Assembly (NCBI GenBank): GCA_018340805.1
Contig: JACMZG010001913.1
Coordinates: 38,675,132 to 38,739,131, forward strand
DNA from: Microvelia longipes
Lineage: Eukaryota; Arthropoda; Insecta; Hemiptera; Veliidae
DNA: 64,000 bases
Direction: 5' to 3'
Below, piece by piece: positions 22,919 through 35,186 of this stretch. Made by a program: the position numbers and the translations under genes. Below the pieces are notes generated by a model. It was not told the DNA's origin. It saw nothing but the letters and a program-made list of their open reading frames with translations, and searched no databases. The first letter of the stretch is position 1. Each line of letters opens with the position of its first letter.

Positions 22919-23600
22919 GTCCTAAAGCCGGACATGAAAAATGTGACTCATTTTGTACTACTTCAAACCAAATTTTTCTGAAAATACACCTTAAGAGAAT
23001 ACATAGTCTGCTTAACCATAGTAGAGCACTTTATACGATTGCGCATGCTCAAAATTTTATAACATCGCACTAATTTAAGTTTTCTTGAAATAAGTGATTC
23101 CCTGTGGGTCTTTTGCAAAACATAAAAAGCAAATTATTAAAGCTGATAAAATTTTCTTTAAAACGAGTGTTTAATCATCAAAATCGAATGACTACAACCA
23201 AAGTTATGGCTCTTTCAAAAACACAAAAAATGATTAATTTATGCAAAGTCAACTAATTTCTTTAAAAAAATTTACTTTTTGCTCATTTTTTTGGCAATTT
23301 AACAAGTGTCATAACATTAGTTGTATAGTTATCCGATTTTGACAAAAACACACTCGTTTTACAGAAAATTATATCAGCTTTTAAAAAAGTTCTTTTCATG
23401 TTTTGCACACGACCTACAGGGAACCACTTATAGCTATATAACTGGAATTCAAAAAAGAAAAATGTTTTAAGCGAGTGCATTTATATTCCACTCTGGATAG
23501 GCAGAAGATGTTTTTCCTTCAAAATTTAAAGTATATGTTCAGAAAAATTTGCTTTGAAGCAGTAAAAATGAGTCACATTTTTTAGGCCTGGCTCTTGAAC
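22919..23600. mobile_element. Long-TIR non-autonomous element, full-length copy
   Basis: Same family as 15669-16168. The left end is GTCCTAAAGCCGGACATG and the right end GGCCTGGCTCTTGAAC, inverted. The arms are imperfect inverted repeats over roughly 300 bp each. For example, AAAACGAGTGTTTAATCATC pairs with the CACTCGTTTTACAGAAAATT region. About 680 bp, no transposase. A minus-strand frame at 23283-23480 lies inside and is spurious. Confidence 0.85.
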
Positions 23601-24108
23601 AATATGTTTTATTAATTAAAAAAAAACCCTTCATTATTATTTTTTATTGAAAAAAATTAGTTTGTATGAAAACCCCTTTTGTAAAGAATATAATGCTTAG
23701 CGAATGATTTGGGACGAGTTCACGAAAAATTTCCAATGAGGTAGCCTTAATGTTACCTTTATTAACCAGTCTATTAAATTGTGGCTACATACTAAACTGA
23801 CTTTCAGTTGTTCTCGGAATGACAAAGCAAGTGTTTACTTTGTCTCTAGACTTTATAACTTTTTGTTCGAGTTCTAGTATCTTCATCATTTTTATTTATC
23901 TATGGCTATTGGAATTTCAAAATAAATTTCTTAATTCGAACAACTAAAGGGGTTAAGGATGGTTAAAATAAACACGATTTTTAAAATAAATATGTTCTAG
24001 GGTTGACGGCAGAAAATAAGATATTAAATATACACCGTTAAAGGTGAAAAAACATTCAATTCTATAAAATCAAATCTTTAATAACATCATTCTGTACTTG
24101 TACAAGAC
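23601..24108. other. Unassigned AT-rich DNA
   Basis: No coding or repeat family signal is recognised. Confidence 0.35.
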
Positions 24109-25630
<1,522 letters not shown>

Positions 25631-25635
25631 CTATA

Positions 25636-26048
25636 CTACAGTCTATCGCTTAGTTTAAAAATCCCCAAGGTCATAAGTATTTTGGGGATTGACCAATCAG
25701 AGAAGCCGTTGCCAACCTCTCACTTAAAAAGAGAAAAAAATCCCTACCACAATAACCGCTGTAGGGAAGAAGGAACCTTCTTCACGGTAATCGTTCACTT
25801 TGTTTGTGGTTCTTCCTTTGATTACATCCTTTCGAAAACTACTTTCAAATTAATCTTAAAATGATATTTTAAAATAAAACTACACAAAAGAAATGTAAAA
25901 AACATCGCCAAGAAAATACGGGTAAAATAACCTGATTTGTTTACATAGTTTTTTCCCGCTCCCTTCTTGCAGGGATTTTTTTTTTCTTAAGAATCAGTGT
26001 TGTCTAAACTGACCTGTCAAGATTTTTAAACTAAACGATAGACTGTAG
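25636..26048. mobile_element. 413-bp MITE with 28-bp terminal inverted repeats
   Basis: Termini 25636-25663 and 26021-26048 are reverse complements with one mismatch, beginning CTACAGTCTATCG. The interior has no transposase; the 60-codon frame at 25682-25864 is chance. A convincing target duplication was not identified, so the superfamily is open. Confidence 0.8.
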
Positions 26049-26049
26049 A

Positions 26050-26882
26050 CTGACACAAACCATGACAAATCACACAAACTTACCTGACCTTTTAGGGGAT
26101 GAAGAAACCAATATGAAAAACTTACCAATATACATTGGCTGAAAATTAAACCTTATCAATCCTTATTACCAATCTATGTTTTTAATCCTTTTTATGTATT
26201 TTTTGTTTTTCATTTACCCCTGTTTTTATTTGAAACACCCATTATCTCCTTTTATTGTCAATTTAACCCACCATTGAATTAAATCTTAATTAATTAATTA
26301 GTAAACTAATCAAACTTAATTTGTATTATGCTGTCTATCAAAAACTGTCCCTAAAAGAATATCCTTACCTTTATGTTGTTTTCCTTGTTTTACCAATGTT
26401 AATCATAGTTGTTGCGTGGAGCTAATATAATGTTTAATTAAGCACCACATTAAATAAATAAATAAAATTTAAAAAAAAACATAAACTTTTAGCGAATTTT
26501 ATTTTAAAATTTCAATAATGATAAGTTGTTTGTAAAGCGGTAATTGGATCTGAGAGATAGACCAAAGCTGTTTCAGAGATCTCTCATTACAAAAAAGAGA
26601 GCTTTAGTTAGTTAAAGCGTCAGCATTTATACTGAACTTTGACGCAATGGTGGTTTGAGGTTCATCCTAGATTACGCTCTCAATTTATATAAGATGATGT
26701 ATAATAACAAATGATACCTGTCCGGAAAAAATGCACTAAAAATTAGCATAAGCTGAGCTTCAAATGAGAGCAAATAATGCTGTGCTGTGCAGTGTTATAT
26801 CTATAACACTGGATAAATAAGTGCATTTTCTTTTAAAATAGTGCTTAGATTGTTAAATACATAACAAAATTTTTGGATTAAT
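26050..26882. other. Unassigned AT-rich DNA
   Basis: Nothing recognised. A poly-A-rich stretch near 26450-26480 and the phrase AGCGAATTTTATTTTAAAA near 26493 are noted. Confidence 0.35.
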
Positions 26883-27045
26883 AAGCAAGACTGTGCGCTA
26901 TTCGAAGACAATTTTACCGGCTTGCGAACCTCTGCGCCAGAATTTGTTTATCTAAATCATACGAAAATTCAAAATAAGCTCGGTAAACAATATATTTCAA
27001 GTGTCGTATCCCATGTTTTTGGGACGATGGATCGAATAGAGCCAG
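26883..27045. mobile_element. Left part of a small TIR element, cut off at the SINE
   Basis: The 163 bases match 27285-27445 in order: AGCAAGA, GTGCGCTATT, GAAGACAATTTTACCGGCTT, CTCTGCGCCAGAATT, GCTCGGTAAACAATATATTT, GGATCGAATAGAGCCAGTC. The matching right end is absent because the SINE begins here. Confidence 0.8.
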
Positions 27046-27283
27046 TCTGCCCCCGTGGCCGTGATCGTAAAGGCGTTCGATTTCGTCACCGGAGGTTCGG
27101 GGTTCGAAGCCCGGGCTATGCTCTAAGATTTTATGAATAGTAATTGTATTAAAAAGATTTCGCCAACTTTAATTAATTCTTTGAGTGTAGTAGGTGCAAT
27201 CCACCTGAGGTTGTTCCCGCAGGGTGATTACCCTGATGGGCCGAAAGGCCCTAAAACGGGCATTTTATTATTTTTATTTTATT
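27046..27283 (+). mobile_element. tRNA-derived SINE, copy 1
   Basis: The head resembles a tRNA, by eye closest to tRNA-Asp. It has an A-box region TGGCCGTGATCGTAAAGGCG, a TCGTCACCGGAGG anticodon side and a CGGGGTTCGAAGCCCGGG T-arm/B box. The body follows, then a hairpin-rich 3' module (GATGGGCCGAAAGGCCCTAA), then a T/A-rich tail. Such elements are transcribed by Pol III and moved by a partner LINE. The acceptor stem does not pair, so it is not a tRNA gene. Copy 2 is at 35584-35815. Confidence 0.85.
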
Positions 27284-27284
27284 A

Positions 27285-27631
27285 AGCAAGAAAGTGCGCT
27301 ATTTGAAGACAATTTTACCGGCTTGCGGACCTCTGCGCCAGAATTTTTTTATCTTAATCATACAAAAATTCAAAATTAGCTCGGTAAACAATATATTTCA
27401 AGTTAAGTGTCGTATTCCATGTTTTATGGGAAGATGGATCGAATAGAGCCAGTCCGCAGATATACGACCACTCTAAGTACACAAATCCTTGGTTCCCAAG
27501 TGTTGAATCTTGGTACAGGTGCTAGTTTTTTCTTGTTTTATTAACAGTTATAAGTTTATAACTTGAAAACAATTCTGGCGTAAAGGTCCGCAAGCCGGGC
27601 GAATTATTCTTGAAATGCGCGGTTTCTTGCT
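27285..27631. mobile_element. 347-bp TIR element
   Basis: The left end AGCAAGAAAGTGCGCTATTT and the right end, whose inverse reads AGCAAGAAACCGCGCATTTC, match. The inverted repeat extends about 60 bp and includes CCGGCTTGCGGACC and GCGCCAGAATT. No coding. Related termini occur at 36125-36165 and, more distantly, in the 55083-55782 inverted repeat. Confidence 0.8.
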
Positions 27632-27704
27632 CATCAATCCAATTCTGGTTAAGTTAGCGAGACTGAAGTATTTTCACTTTAAGCTTTAAAGGTAAACATG
27701 ACAT

Positions 27705-27885
27705 TTTGAGGACGAGCGAAGCAAGTCTGAAGTTATAACCCCCATTTATTGGATCTCTGTTTTATTCTGAGGCTAAGCATGGCGATACCGAAGTGATACC
27801 ATCAGTACATTTTGAGGACGAGCGAAGCAAGTCTGAAGTTGTTAAAAAAAGTATCGAGACACCCCGTACCAGATTTTTATATTCT
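27705..27885 (+). repeat. 5S-derived repeat: two tail modules
   Basis: Two copies of CATTTTGAGGACGAGCGAAG (27712 and 27812) flank an unrelated 80-base spacer. The second runs into TATCGAGACACCCCGTACCA, the family's 3' end. Confidence 0.65.
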
Positions 27886-27889
27886 TTTA

Positions 27890-29710
27890 TATTTATATTT
27901 TATTTTGTGTTTATTATTCAGTATCTTTTAGAACTGTTATTTTTTTCGGCGTATTAGTTAAAAAATATAAAAGCATTTGCACTTTTTTATCTTCATTTTA
28001 AAAGAAACATAATTTTTAAGTATTTTTTGTTTAAAGCTTAATCTTGTTAATCTTGTAAAAAAGCTTCTATATTTTGAAGGCTTTAAAGGGTTGATCCATT
28101 AGTGGAAATAGAAGTGATGTTCCTATCATCATATCCTCCACTATTGAGGATATCCCTGCAAGGGAGGGGGTTAAGAGTTAAAGTGCCCTCTCAAAAAATA
28201 AACTAAAATTGGACTAAACTCACTTGTACCTATCCACGTCAAATCTAGTTGCCTTTTATTATACTCTTGACCATTTTAATTTTTTTTTATCCTCAAAAAT
28301 CTAAGCTTTTTGGATTCTATATGTAACCTATCTAGTAATTTTTTAAAAGATACATATACGTTTAGATCGGGTGGATGGGGGGCATTTTTACAACGCATAC
28401 CTATAGAGACTGGGAGGGGGCACTGTTTTGGATAAATATGGGCCTCGTCAATTGTAATGGATGTGTCAGAAAAAAACCACCATGTTTCTATAGGAAGAGG
28501 GGTTTAAAAAAAACTTGGATACATCGGCTTGCAAAAGCGCTTGTTACAATAAATTCATCAAAACTCGATATATATAGTATTTTTTTGTCGTTGTTTTGTT
28601 GGCTATAGTGTTCCCCATTGGAAGTGTTACGAGTAACACTGTATAGAAGGAAATGGAAGGGGGGAGGGGTGCTAAACTTGATTTACTAGCTGTGCCATTA
28701 GTGAAGCCAAGGGGACTTCTCTGGTCATGGGGACATTCACTCATTCCCCCCTCATATTCTGGAGGGGGGTAGCTTTTATTCCAGCGAAAAAATGAAAAAA
28801 GAACAAAAAATTATCCCAGTGAAATTTCTTGTTATTTAGTGTATTTTGTACGAGAGCTATTATTTTAGTAAAATATACAACAATGGATATTACTTGAATA
28901 ATATATGAACACTCTGAATACTGAATGTTCTGTTGGTAGAATCGTAAAGGCTTAAATACTCTATTTATATGCTTGTCAAATACACTTTTGATACATAAAC
29001 AAATCAGCTACTAACTACTTCTGTATTCTCGGAGTAGCCAAAATAATTCATATAATTTTTCATATAATTACCTAGACTCTTCTTGGTAGAAACTACGTAA
29101 GATATTTTTTATTATAAACTTGGAGGATAATGTAAACACTAGCTTTTAGCATGATTGAAATACCTAGGTTGACCAAAGTCAGTATAGTTTGTTTAACAAT
29201 CCATTTAATTTATATAATCTTTTCGGGTGACTGTAAAGTAGGTACTTAACATCCTCAAGAGAGTAGGTAAAATGCGTTTTTACCGTCTGCGACAGTTTTG
29301 TAGTTTTAGCATATTTTTGGGGTTTAGGGGTGGGGGAAGGATATTTTGGAAGGGAGAACCACAGATAAAAAACCCTATACGGCAAGATTGTCGGTGTCGG
29401 TATCCCTTTTCTTTTACCTTTGATACTTTACTAGCGCTCGTCCCCTAGAATAGCGGTGAACAACGGAAGCATAAGTGACTTCCTCCATTTTACAAATCTT
29501 TAATTGGTCTTTTGGAAACTAGCACATATATAGTAGCTTATCCAGCTGTATCGGGACATCCCAAAACTGCACACATAACCCAACTTTCTGTTTTATTTTC
29601 CATTAATAATATTCAAAAAGTGTTAAGTCGGGCTGAAAATGTTTACACATGTATAACTATGAATGTTTAACAAACATACCAAGTTACATTTTATTTAATT
29701 AACCCTTGTT
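27890..29710. other. Unassigned DNA with G-rich tracts
   Basis: No gene is recognised. G-rich tracts occur at 28160-28175, 28370-28425 and 28650-28675, with C-rich text at 28745-28760. The frames at 28375-28608, 28544-28744 and 29179-29385 reflect these tracts and show no domain. Confidence 0.4.
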
Positions 29711-30232
29711 TTAATGTCGACGACATTAAAAGAGGTTTTTACTGTCATTCACGAGTTCCTCAAATGTCCACTAGGTGACATACTAGAGTCGGCATAGCCT
29801 ATCTTAATACATTGAAAGGCCTGAAACATCTTTTTGGGGCTCTCCAGGGGCTCTGTGTAACCTCATTAAAACCTCCTCTAAGAGTAAGTTAAGGAAATAA
29901 CTAATTAATCGTTGTCGGCTTTTCCCGAATTGTTTGGGTTTTGTTTCCTATTATAAACGTTGCATTATGTATAAGTTACTGCATTTTTAATGTTTACTTC
30001 ATCATATTAATACTCAAGGGGGTTCAGGTTACTTTTTTGATGTTTCAAAATTCAAACGATAGGGCCCCTCTAATAATAATATCTCTATGACTACAAGGTT
30101 ATAATATTACCTTCCTTGTTCATCTTACTTTGACTTGTTTATCAAATAAATAATCGAACGTTTTCGTTAACGAAGTTTTGCTATTTTTTGAAAGTAAGTT
30201 GCTAATTAATTATTATAAAGTGTTTAACAGAC

Positions 30233-30349
30233 ATGGATAGTGATTCAGACATTGAAAATACGACGCCAGAGTTGAAACTTTTGGCCAATGAGGTGATCGA
30301 AAGAAGTGTAGCGGCAAATTTTTGTACATTATACTGTTATTTATTATAG
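30233..30349 (+). pseudogene. Truncated ORF start inside the foldback element
   Basis: ATG opens 38 codons: MDSDSDIENTTPELKLLANE, then VIERSVAANFCTLYCYLL and a stop. The first 30 residues look like a genuine acidic N-terminus. They resemble by eye the start of insect transposon proteins of the Crypton/tyrosine-recombinase kind, but this is a weak impression. The frame then runs into TAGTATT-type low complexity, so the rest of the gene has been replaced. Confidence 0.35.
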
Positions 30350-30560
30350 TATTAGTATAGTTATAGTATTTAGTAGTATTTGTAGTATTTAGTTGTAAGT
30401 TAGTTAGTTAGTTGATAGTAGTTAGTTGTTGTATTTTATTTGTAGTATTTAGTAGTTATAGTATTTATTATAGTATTGTAGTATTATAGTATATGTATAG
30501 AATTTATTATAGTATTATTATAGTATTATTTTATTATTATTTATTTATATTGTTATTTAT
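30330..30560. repeat. Low-complexity TAGTATT/TTATTAT repeat
   Basis: Irregular repeats of TAGTATTTAGTAG and TTATTATAGTATT fill the centre of the foldback element. Confidence 0.8.
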
Positions 30561-30825
30561 TCATTATACTGTTAGTTATTATGTAAAGCCGACAACGATT
30601 AATTTGTTATAACCTCAACTTACTCTTAAAGGAGGTTTCAATGAGGTTACACAGAGCCCTTGAGAGCCCCCAAAAAATGTCTTAGGCCTCCCAATGTATT
30701 AAGATAGGCTATGCCGCCTCTAGTATATATCTCTATGCTTGTAGTAAACTATTAGCGCTCACCTATTAGATATTTGAGGAACTCATGAATGACAGTAAAA
30801 ACCTCTTTTAATGTCCTCGACATTA

Positions 30826-31454
30826 TTCTTCTAAATAGTGGTTTACTATCACTACGCCTGAAAAAATAGCAAATTCAACCCGACTGGGAATGGCTTTTAT
30901 TACCCAGGCTCGTTTTACTGTCTCGTTTCGCTCGATATTACATATTGTTGTCGCGTTAAATAATAGACCTCCTTCACAGTCTTGTAACACAATACTCTAT
31001 TACCCGTCAACAATTATTCATCTTTTAAAACTTAACAATTATCTTTAAAGTAAGGTACTTAATATGAACATGCGAGTAAAACGTCTTTACATAGTTCTTA
31101 TGGTGTTACAATCCTGGCTTCGCTCAGGCTGTGAATCCAGACTCGCTTACTAAGTCCGTTTTCTTCACTATTGCGAAATTTAGTAAGACAAATGTATCAA
31201 TTAAAATCAAAATGATATATTAAAAACAAACTTATAATCATTATATATTATAATTATAATTTATTAACAGGTTTTATAATTATTTTGATTGCTAGTTCCA
31301 CTAGTTCCATGACGGTTTGATTAGTTGTTAAAGAATGGTTAAATTAGAAGTGAAAATGGGGAAACATGCTGATATGTTATAAATAAATAAAGGCATCCAG
31401 TATAGAACTATAAAAAAAATAAAATTAAGAAATTCTATATTTTTTTTAATTTAT
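30826..31454. other. Unassigned DNA with two CTTCGCTC-type words
   Basis: No gene is recognised. TCTCGTTTCGCTCGATA (near 30922) and TGGCTTCGCTCAGG (near 31115) resemble the hairpin tail word of the 5S-derived repeat, but lack its other blocks. Confidence 0.35.
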
Positions 31455-31882
31455 TTTTCCTTGCTTATACCGTAGGCATAAATATAGAAAGTATATAGTG
31501 TTACCGAAAAAAATCTGAAACCGGGATTTCACCTGAATTTAGGCGTTTTAAGAGCTCCTAAGTTTTTTTTTACAATTTTTTCTGCTTGCATGTGTGAGTG
31601 AGTCTGTTATCATCGTATCTCCCAGTGTATATATGCCATAGATTTGAACTTAAGTAGAAAAATCAATCATTAAGTCTAATTGTGCTATCAGAAAATCATT
31701 TTTATATAATCTTATTAATCAATCAATAGCTCAGCAAAATATTAGAAAATTCTTAAAACGCGAAAGACTATTCCGATCGATTTAAGATTTGGCACGCATG
31801 AAGTTATATTTCAGACCAAGATACGTGCTAAGTTTTATTTCTTTATCAGTATTAGTTCAATTTTTGTCAAATGACTTGCAAT

Positions 31883-32419
31883 CTTAGAATAATACTATAT
31901 ATAGAAGGAGCACAGGGCCGTAAACACAATGTAATTCCACTGATAACACGAAAGCCGGTTGACTGGTGCAACTAAGTAATGCTGCCAACCTGACAACAAA
32001 CATTATTTTAATATTTGTCATAAATATCTATTAATGAAGAAAGATCGTAAAGAACAAATATAATAACTTAAAACCTGCTGAGTATTTAATAAACTGGTCA
32101 TAGATGGCAAAAGGGTGGCGGAATACAAGAATCTACATTTAGTTGACGAGGACTACTTATTATATATAATTTTAATAAATACGTTAAACTACAATTTAAA
32201 ATGATTTAAGTATTGTAATTTACCGATATTTATATTAGTATTTTATAAATAATCAATCATTAATTAATAATAGAACATAATAATTCAGCAACCGGAAGTA
32301 TTGCCAACTTTTTTTTAGAAAATGGTATATTGTTAGGTTGGCAGCATTACTTAGGTGCACCAGTGAACCGACTTTCGTGTTATCAGTAGTGCTCCTTCTA
32401 TATATAGTATTATTCTAAG
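31883..32419. mobile_element. hAT-like MITE with perfect 31-bp TIRs and 8-bp target duplication
   Basis: TIRs 31883-31913 and 32389-32419 are exact reverse complements beginning CTTAGAATAATACTATAT. Outside them, CTTGCAAT occurs at 31875-31882 and again at 32420-32427, an exact 8-bp target duplication. The inverted repeat continues imperfectly inward for about 100 bp (GATAACACGAAAGCCGGTT against its inverse). There is no coding. 8-bp duplications are typical of hAT and P superfamilies. A decayed relative is at 35187-35955. Confidence 0.95.
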
Positions 32420-32836
32420 CTTGCAATGAAATTTAAAAAAATCAGAATATACGAGTAATCTAATTACGTTGAAATTTCATACAAGAGTATCCTTTAACGT
32501 AATAAATAAGTAAACTAAATATTATATGATACTACCGAGATATGCAAAACATGAATAGTTGACACAATATATATGTCTCTTGCACAATTATATAGTATCA
32601 AGTAAAATAAATTTCGTTTCAGTACAACGACCGCTGGGGAATAAAACAAATGTATTTACTGTCTGAGAACGAGCGAAGCGAGTCCCAAGACTCTCTGCAG
32701 TACATTTGGTGACTTTTATATTCTGAGGATGAGCGAAGCGAGTCGATAAGTAGTATGAATGAACTCCATTGACGCTTACTTAACTTTTTATGCTAAGTTT
32801 TGTTGAAATACGGCTGGTATATCTTCGGCTTTTTTA

Positions 32837-32896
32837 GACCATAAAAGTTAAGCAGCATTCAGTGAGGTTAGTCCCCGGATGGGTGACCGATGAGAA
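32837..32896 (+). repeat. 5S rRNA-like module (best preserved)
   Basis: AAAAGTTAAGCAGCATTCAG is followed by TGAGGTTAGTCC and CCGGATGGGTGACCGATGAG. Box A (AGTTAAGCAGC), the intermediate element and box C (GGATGGGTGACC) of metazoan 5S rRNA are all readable in order. 5S helix I ends are missing, so it cannot be a functional rRNA, but the internal promoter may be intact. Confidence 0.85.
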
Positions 32897-32904
32897 TAAT
32901 ACCC

Positions 32905-32970
32905 ATATTTATTTTTAAAAAAATATGGGTATTATGATATTTAAAAATACCCATATTTTTAATCAATATT
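32905..32970. repeat. AATACCCATATTT inverted/tandem cluster
   Basis: AATACCCATATTTATTTT and AAAAAATATGGGTATT form a hairpin (about 32897-32935), and AATACCCATATTTTT recurs at 32945. It is inserted after the 5S module of this copy only. Confidence 0.7.
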
Positions 32971-33189
32971 TTTGTTAAAAAATGGGTTTCTCATTTTGAC
33001 AATTGAGAAACTTTGTAATAAAGTAACCTCAAGTATGTAAATAAATACAAAACGTTTTTAATATCTGAAACGAGCGAAGCGAGTCTGAAGACGTGTTGCA
33101 ATTTGTATATTCTGAGGATGAGCGTAGCGAATACGTTTTGTTGACGAAAAGTTCCGAGGCACCCAAACCCCCTTTTTTAGTTTCTTTTT

Positions 33190-35065
33190 ACCTAATTTTA
33201 TAGGTAGCACATAGTTAATAATAGGTAGCAAAAATTTATTTCTCCAAATATTGGCTTCGAGAGTGAAGGTGTTGAATTTTTAATATAAGATTTAAAAAAC
33301 TTAATATAATAGTAATTTTCGAATCAAAATCTTGATAGGGCCTCGTTTCTATTTTTTTATTCATTCATAAAAATAACTTGGGACCTTTGAAGATCAGAGA
33401 ACCCGCGAACATTTTTTCTACCTCTATTATGTTGTTTTATAATCGATTTTATAAGAACATACCTATACCTTTTTTCAAATAATTTTAGATTCTTATACTT
33501 AGCTTTAAAAAATAAGTAAAATCAATCGTCTTGTTCCGTAAAGACCTGATAAATAACTAGCGTATATACTATATAGCTAGATCTGAAATATACTAGATCT
33601 TAATACTAGTATGGGCCTGTATTAAGATCTTTGATAATACTATATCTAGCTATATACTATAGTTTGATCTGAAACAATTGGGAACAGAAAATTGATGTGT
33701 TCAATTGAAATATTTATGCAAGCGATATATAAATCTACATTTATCTTCAAAAAGGACGTTAAACATTGTGCTTGTACGACGTCAGATACCAGCAAATGAT
33801 TCTAACTCTTAATGTGCCTGTATTAAGATCTTTAATAACCCCAGCTAAGGCTGATTTCGAACAATGTTTATTACATTAATGTAAAAATAGTATATTATGT
33901 TACAAGAATGTGAAGAAGGTTTTTTTTTATTTTGGCGACTATATTTAAAAAATATAGTCGTTTTTAAATTCTTCATCAGACTCCAATAACTATCTTAATG
34001 ATCTAATACATTGAAGTGCAAAAATAAAACCAATTAAATACGAACTTTTATTAAATTTAAAGGCGTTAGGTAGTGGCATTAAAATAACAGAATAAAATAA
34101 ATTCATTATTCAATTTTAATCACTAAACTGAATTACGGATATCTTAAATTTAAATTGCTACAACTTTGACCATTACTAAAAAAAAGCGATCTTCTATCCC
34201 TCAGAACTACTGCCTTGTAGAATACATAGAAATAAATTAATTTGTGTATAATTTTAATGCATATTAAATCATGAGAAAATAGAGAATATGCATTTCTGTC
34301 CACACATGTATGTTATAGAATAATAAATTTAACCATTATTTTTACGATTGTAACATAAGGGAGTAACGCTAACAATTTGAACTTGGGTTATTGATTCGAT
34401 TTCAACCCATTCGTCATCTGTGGAATTCAGATTAGGTCAGTTCTTAATTTGTTATAAGAAGTAGCATTTTATGCATCCGTTTTAATTATTATTTAAATAA
34501 AAGATCTGTAGGATTGATTTAGTGCTGTGATGAATTATAATATAAGCTCCTCCTATTCGTAATTGAATACATTTTTCTTAAACAATACACTTTATTAGCG
34601 AATTTTTTAAAAGAAAATTACGCTTTTGAGATAGGTCGCATCAAAGGGACTTATTTGAAAAATAAGTATCAAATATAATCATGAAAAGATTATTCCCTTC
34701 CTTTACTTCCGTCTAAACTAAATCCGGACAACCTAATAACCGTCATTTTCTCGTGAAAAAATCCTAAAACTTCAACTCCTGAAGAATGTTTGTTGCCTTG
34801 TAAGCATATTAGTAAATTCAACCTAAATGAATATATAAGTAAATCCTGTAAAAATCATTAAATTTTTAATCATGTTTTCATCCAAAGTTCAATGGAAAAT
34901 ATTTATGAATAAATAATAAGAGAAGAAAGAATTAATTAACAAGTTATTTTAACATTCGATGTTACCTCTGAAATATACATATTAGTATTCTGAAATAAGA
35001 TAACTTATGAATATTCCTTTTTTTCTATAACATTGCCATGTTATAGTTTTAAAATAAATTAGTTG
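33190..35065. other. Unassigned AT-rich DNA with small palindromes
   Basis: No gene is recognised. A bipartite inverted stretch at 33560-33665 pairs TATATACTATATAGCTAGAT with its near-inverse, around ACTAGTATGGGCCT. A perfect small hairpin CGACTATATT/AATATAGTCG lies at about 33937-33961. A second copy of CCTGTATTAAGATCTTTRATAA occurs at 33609 and 33810. Confidence 0.45.
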
Positions 35066-35148
35066 CTTGTTATTGACGTTGCAGTCCCACAGGGATCACT
35101 TCTAGCCCCGTTTTTATTGATTTTCTTTATTTTCTTCTTATTAATAGC
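35066..35148 (+). pseudogene. Reverse transcriptase fragment (VPQGS motif)
   Basis: In one frame the codons read VIDVAVPQGSLLAPFLLIFF, followed by a stop after about 10 more codons. VPQGSxLxPxLF is the conserved RT block before the catalytic YxDD region of non-LTR retrotransposons. Nothing else of the enzyme is visible on either side, so this is a short relic. It is immediately left of the decayed MITE. Confidence 0.6.
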
Positions 35149-35186
35149 ATTATTTAAATGAACACATAACTTATGCAATATGTACA

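Larger units (their letters stand above)
29713..30824. mobile_element. 1.1-kb foldback element with long inverted repeats
   Basis: The left end AATGTCGACGACATT is itself a hairpin, and the inverse of the right end reads AATGTCGAGGACATT. The arms (about 29713-29945 and 30578-30824) match at high identity, including AAAAGAGGTTTTTACTGTCA and GAGGTTACACAGAGCCC. The centre holds a short ORF start (30233) and low-complexity TAGTATT repeats (30330-30560). Flanking target duplication was not resolved. A fragment lies at 3485-3780. Confidence 0.85.
31455..33190 (+). repeat. 5S-derived repeat, near-complete copy split by a MITE
   Basis: It starts with the terminal hairpin (TTCCTTGCTTATACCGTAGG). The middle blocks follow (TTAGGCGTTTTAAGAG, TATGCCATAGATTTGAACTT, ACGCGAAAGACTATTCCGAT). 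A hAT-like MITE occupies 31883-32419, and the copy resumes at CTTGCAATGAAATTT. Tail hairpin words are at about 32669, 32729 and 33069 and the 5S module at 32837-32896. The tail carries extra modules compared with 51395-52170, so the 3' part is rearranged. Confidence 0.85.

Noticed and set aside
27046..27120. Functional tRNA-Asp gene
   Set aside because: A- and B-box regions are present but the acceptor stem does not pair, and the sequence continues into a repeated non-tRNA body.
26922..27140. 72-codon frame across an apparent tRNA-like region
   Set aside because: Begins in a TIR element and continues into the SINE head; not a gene.
32837..32896. Functional 5S rRNA gene
   Set aside because: Only the box A to box C interior is recognisable; the helix I ends and the full ~120-nt body are missing, and the module recurs in a dispersed repeat.
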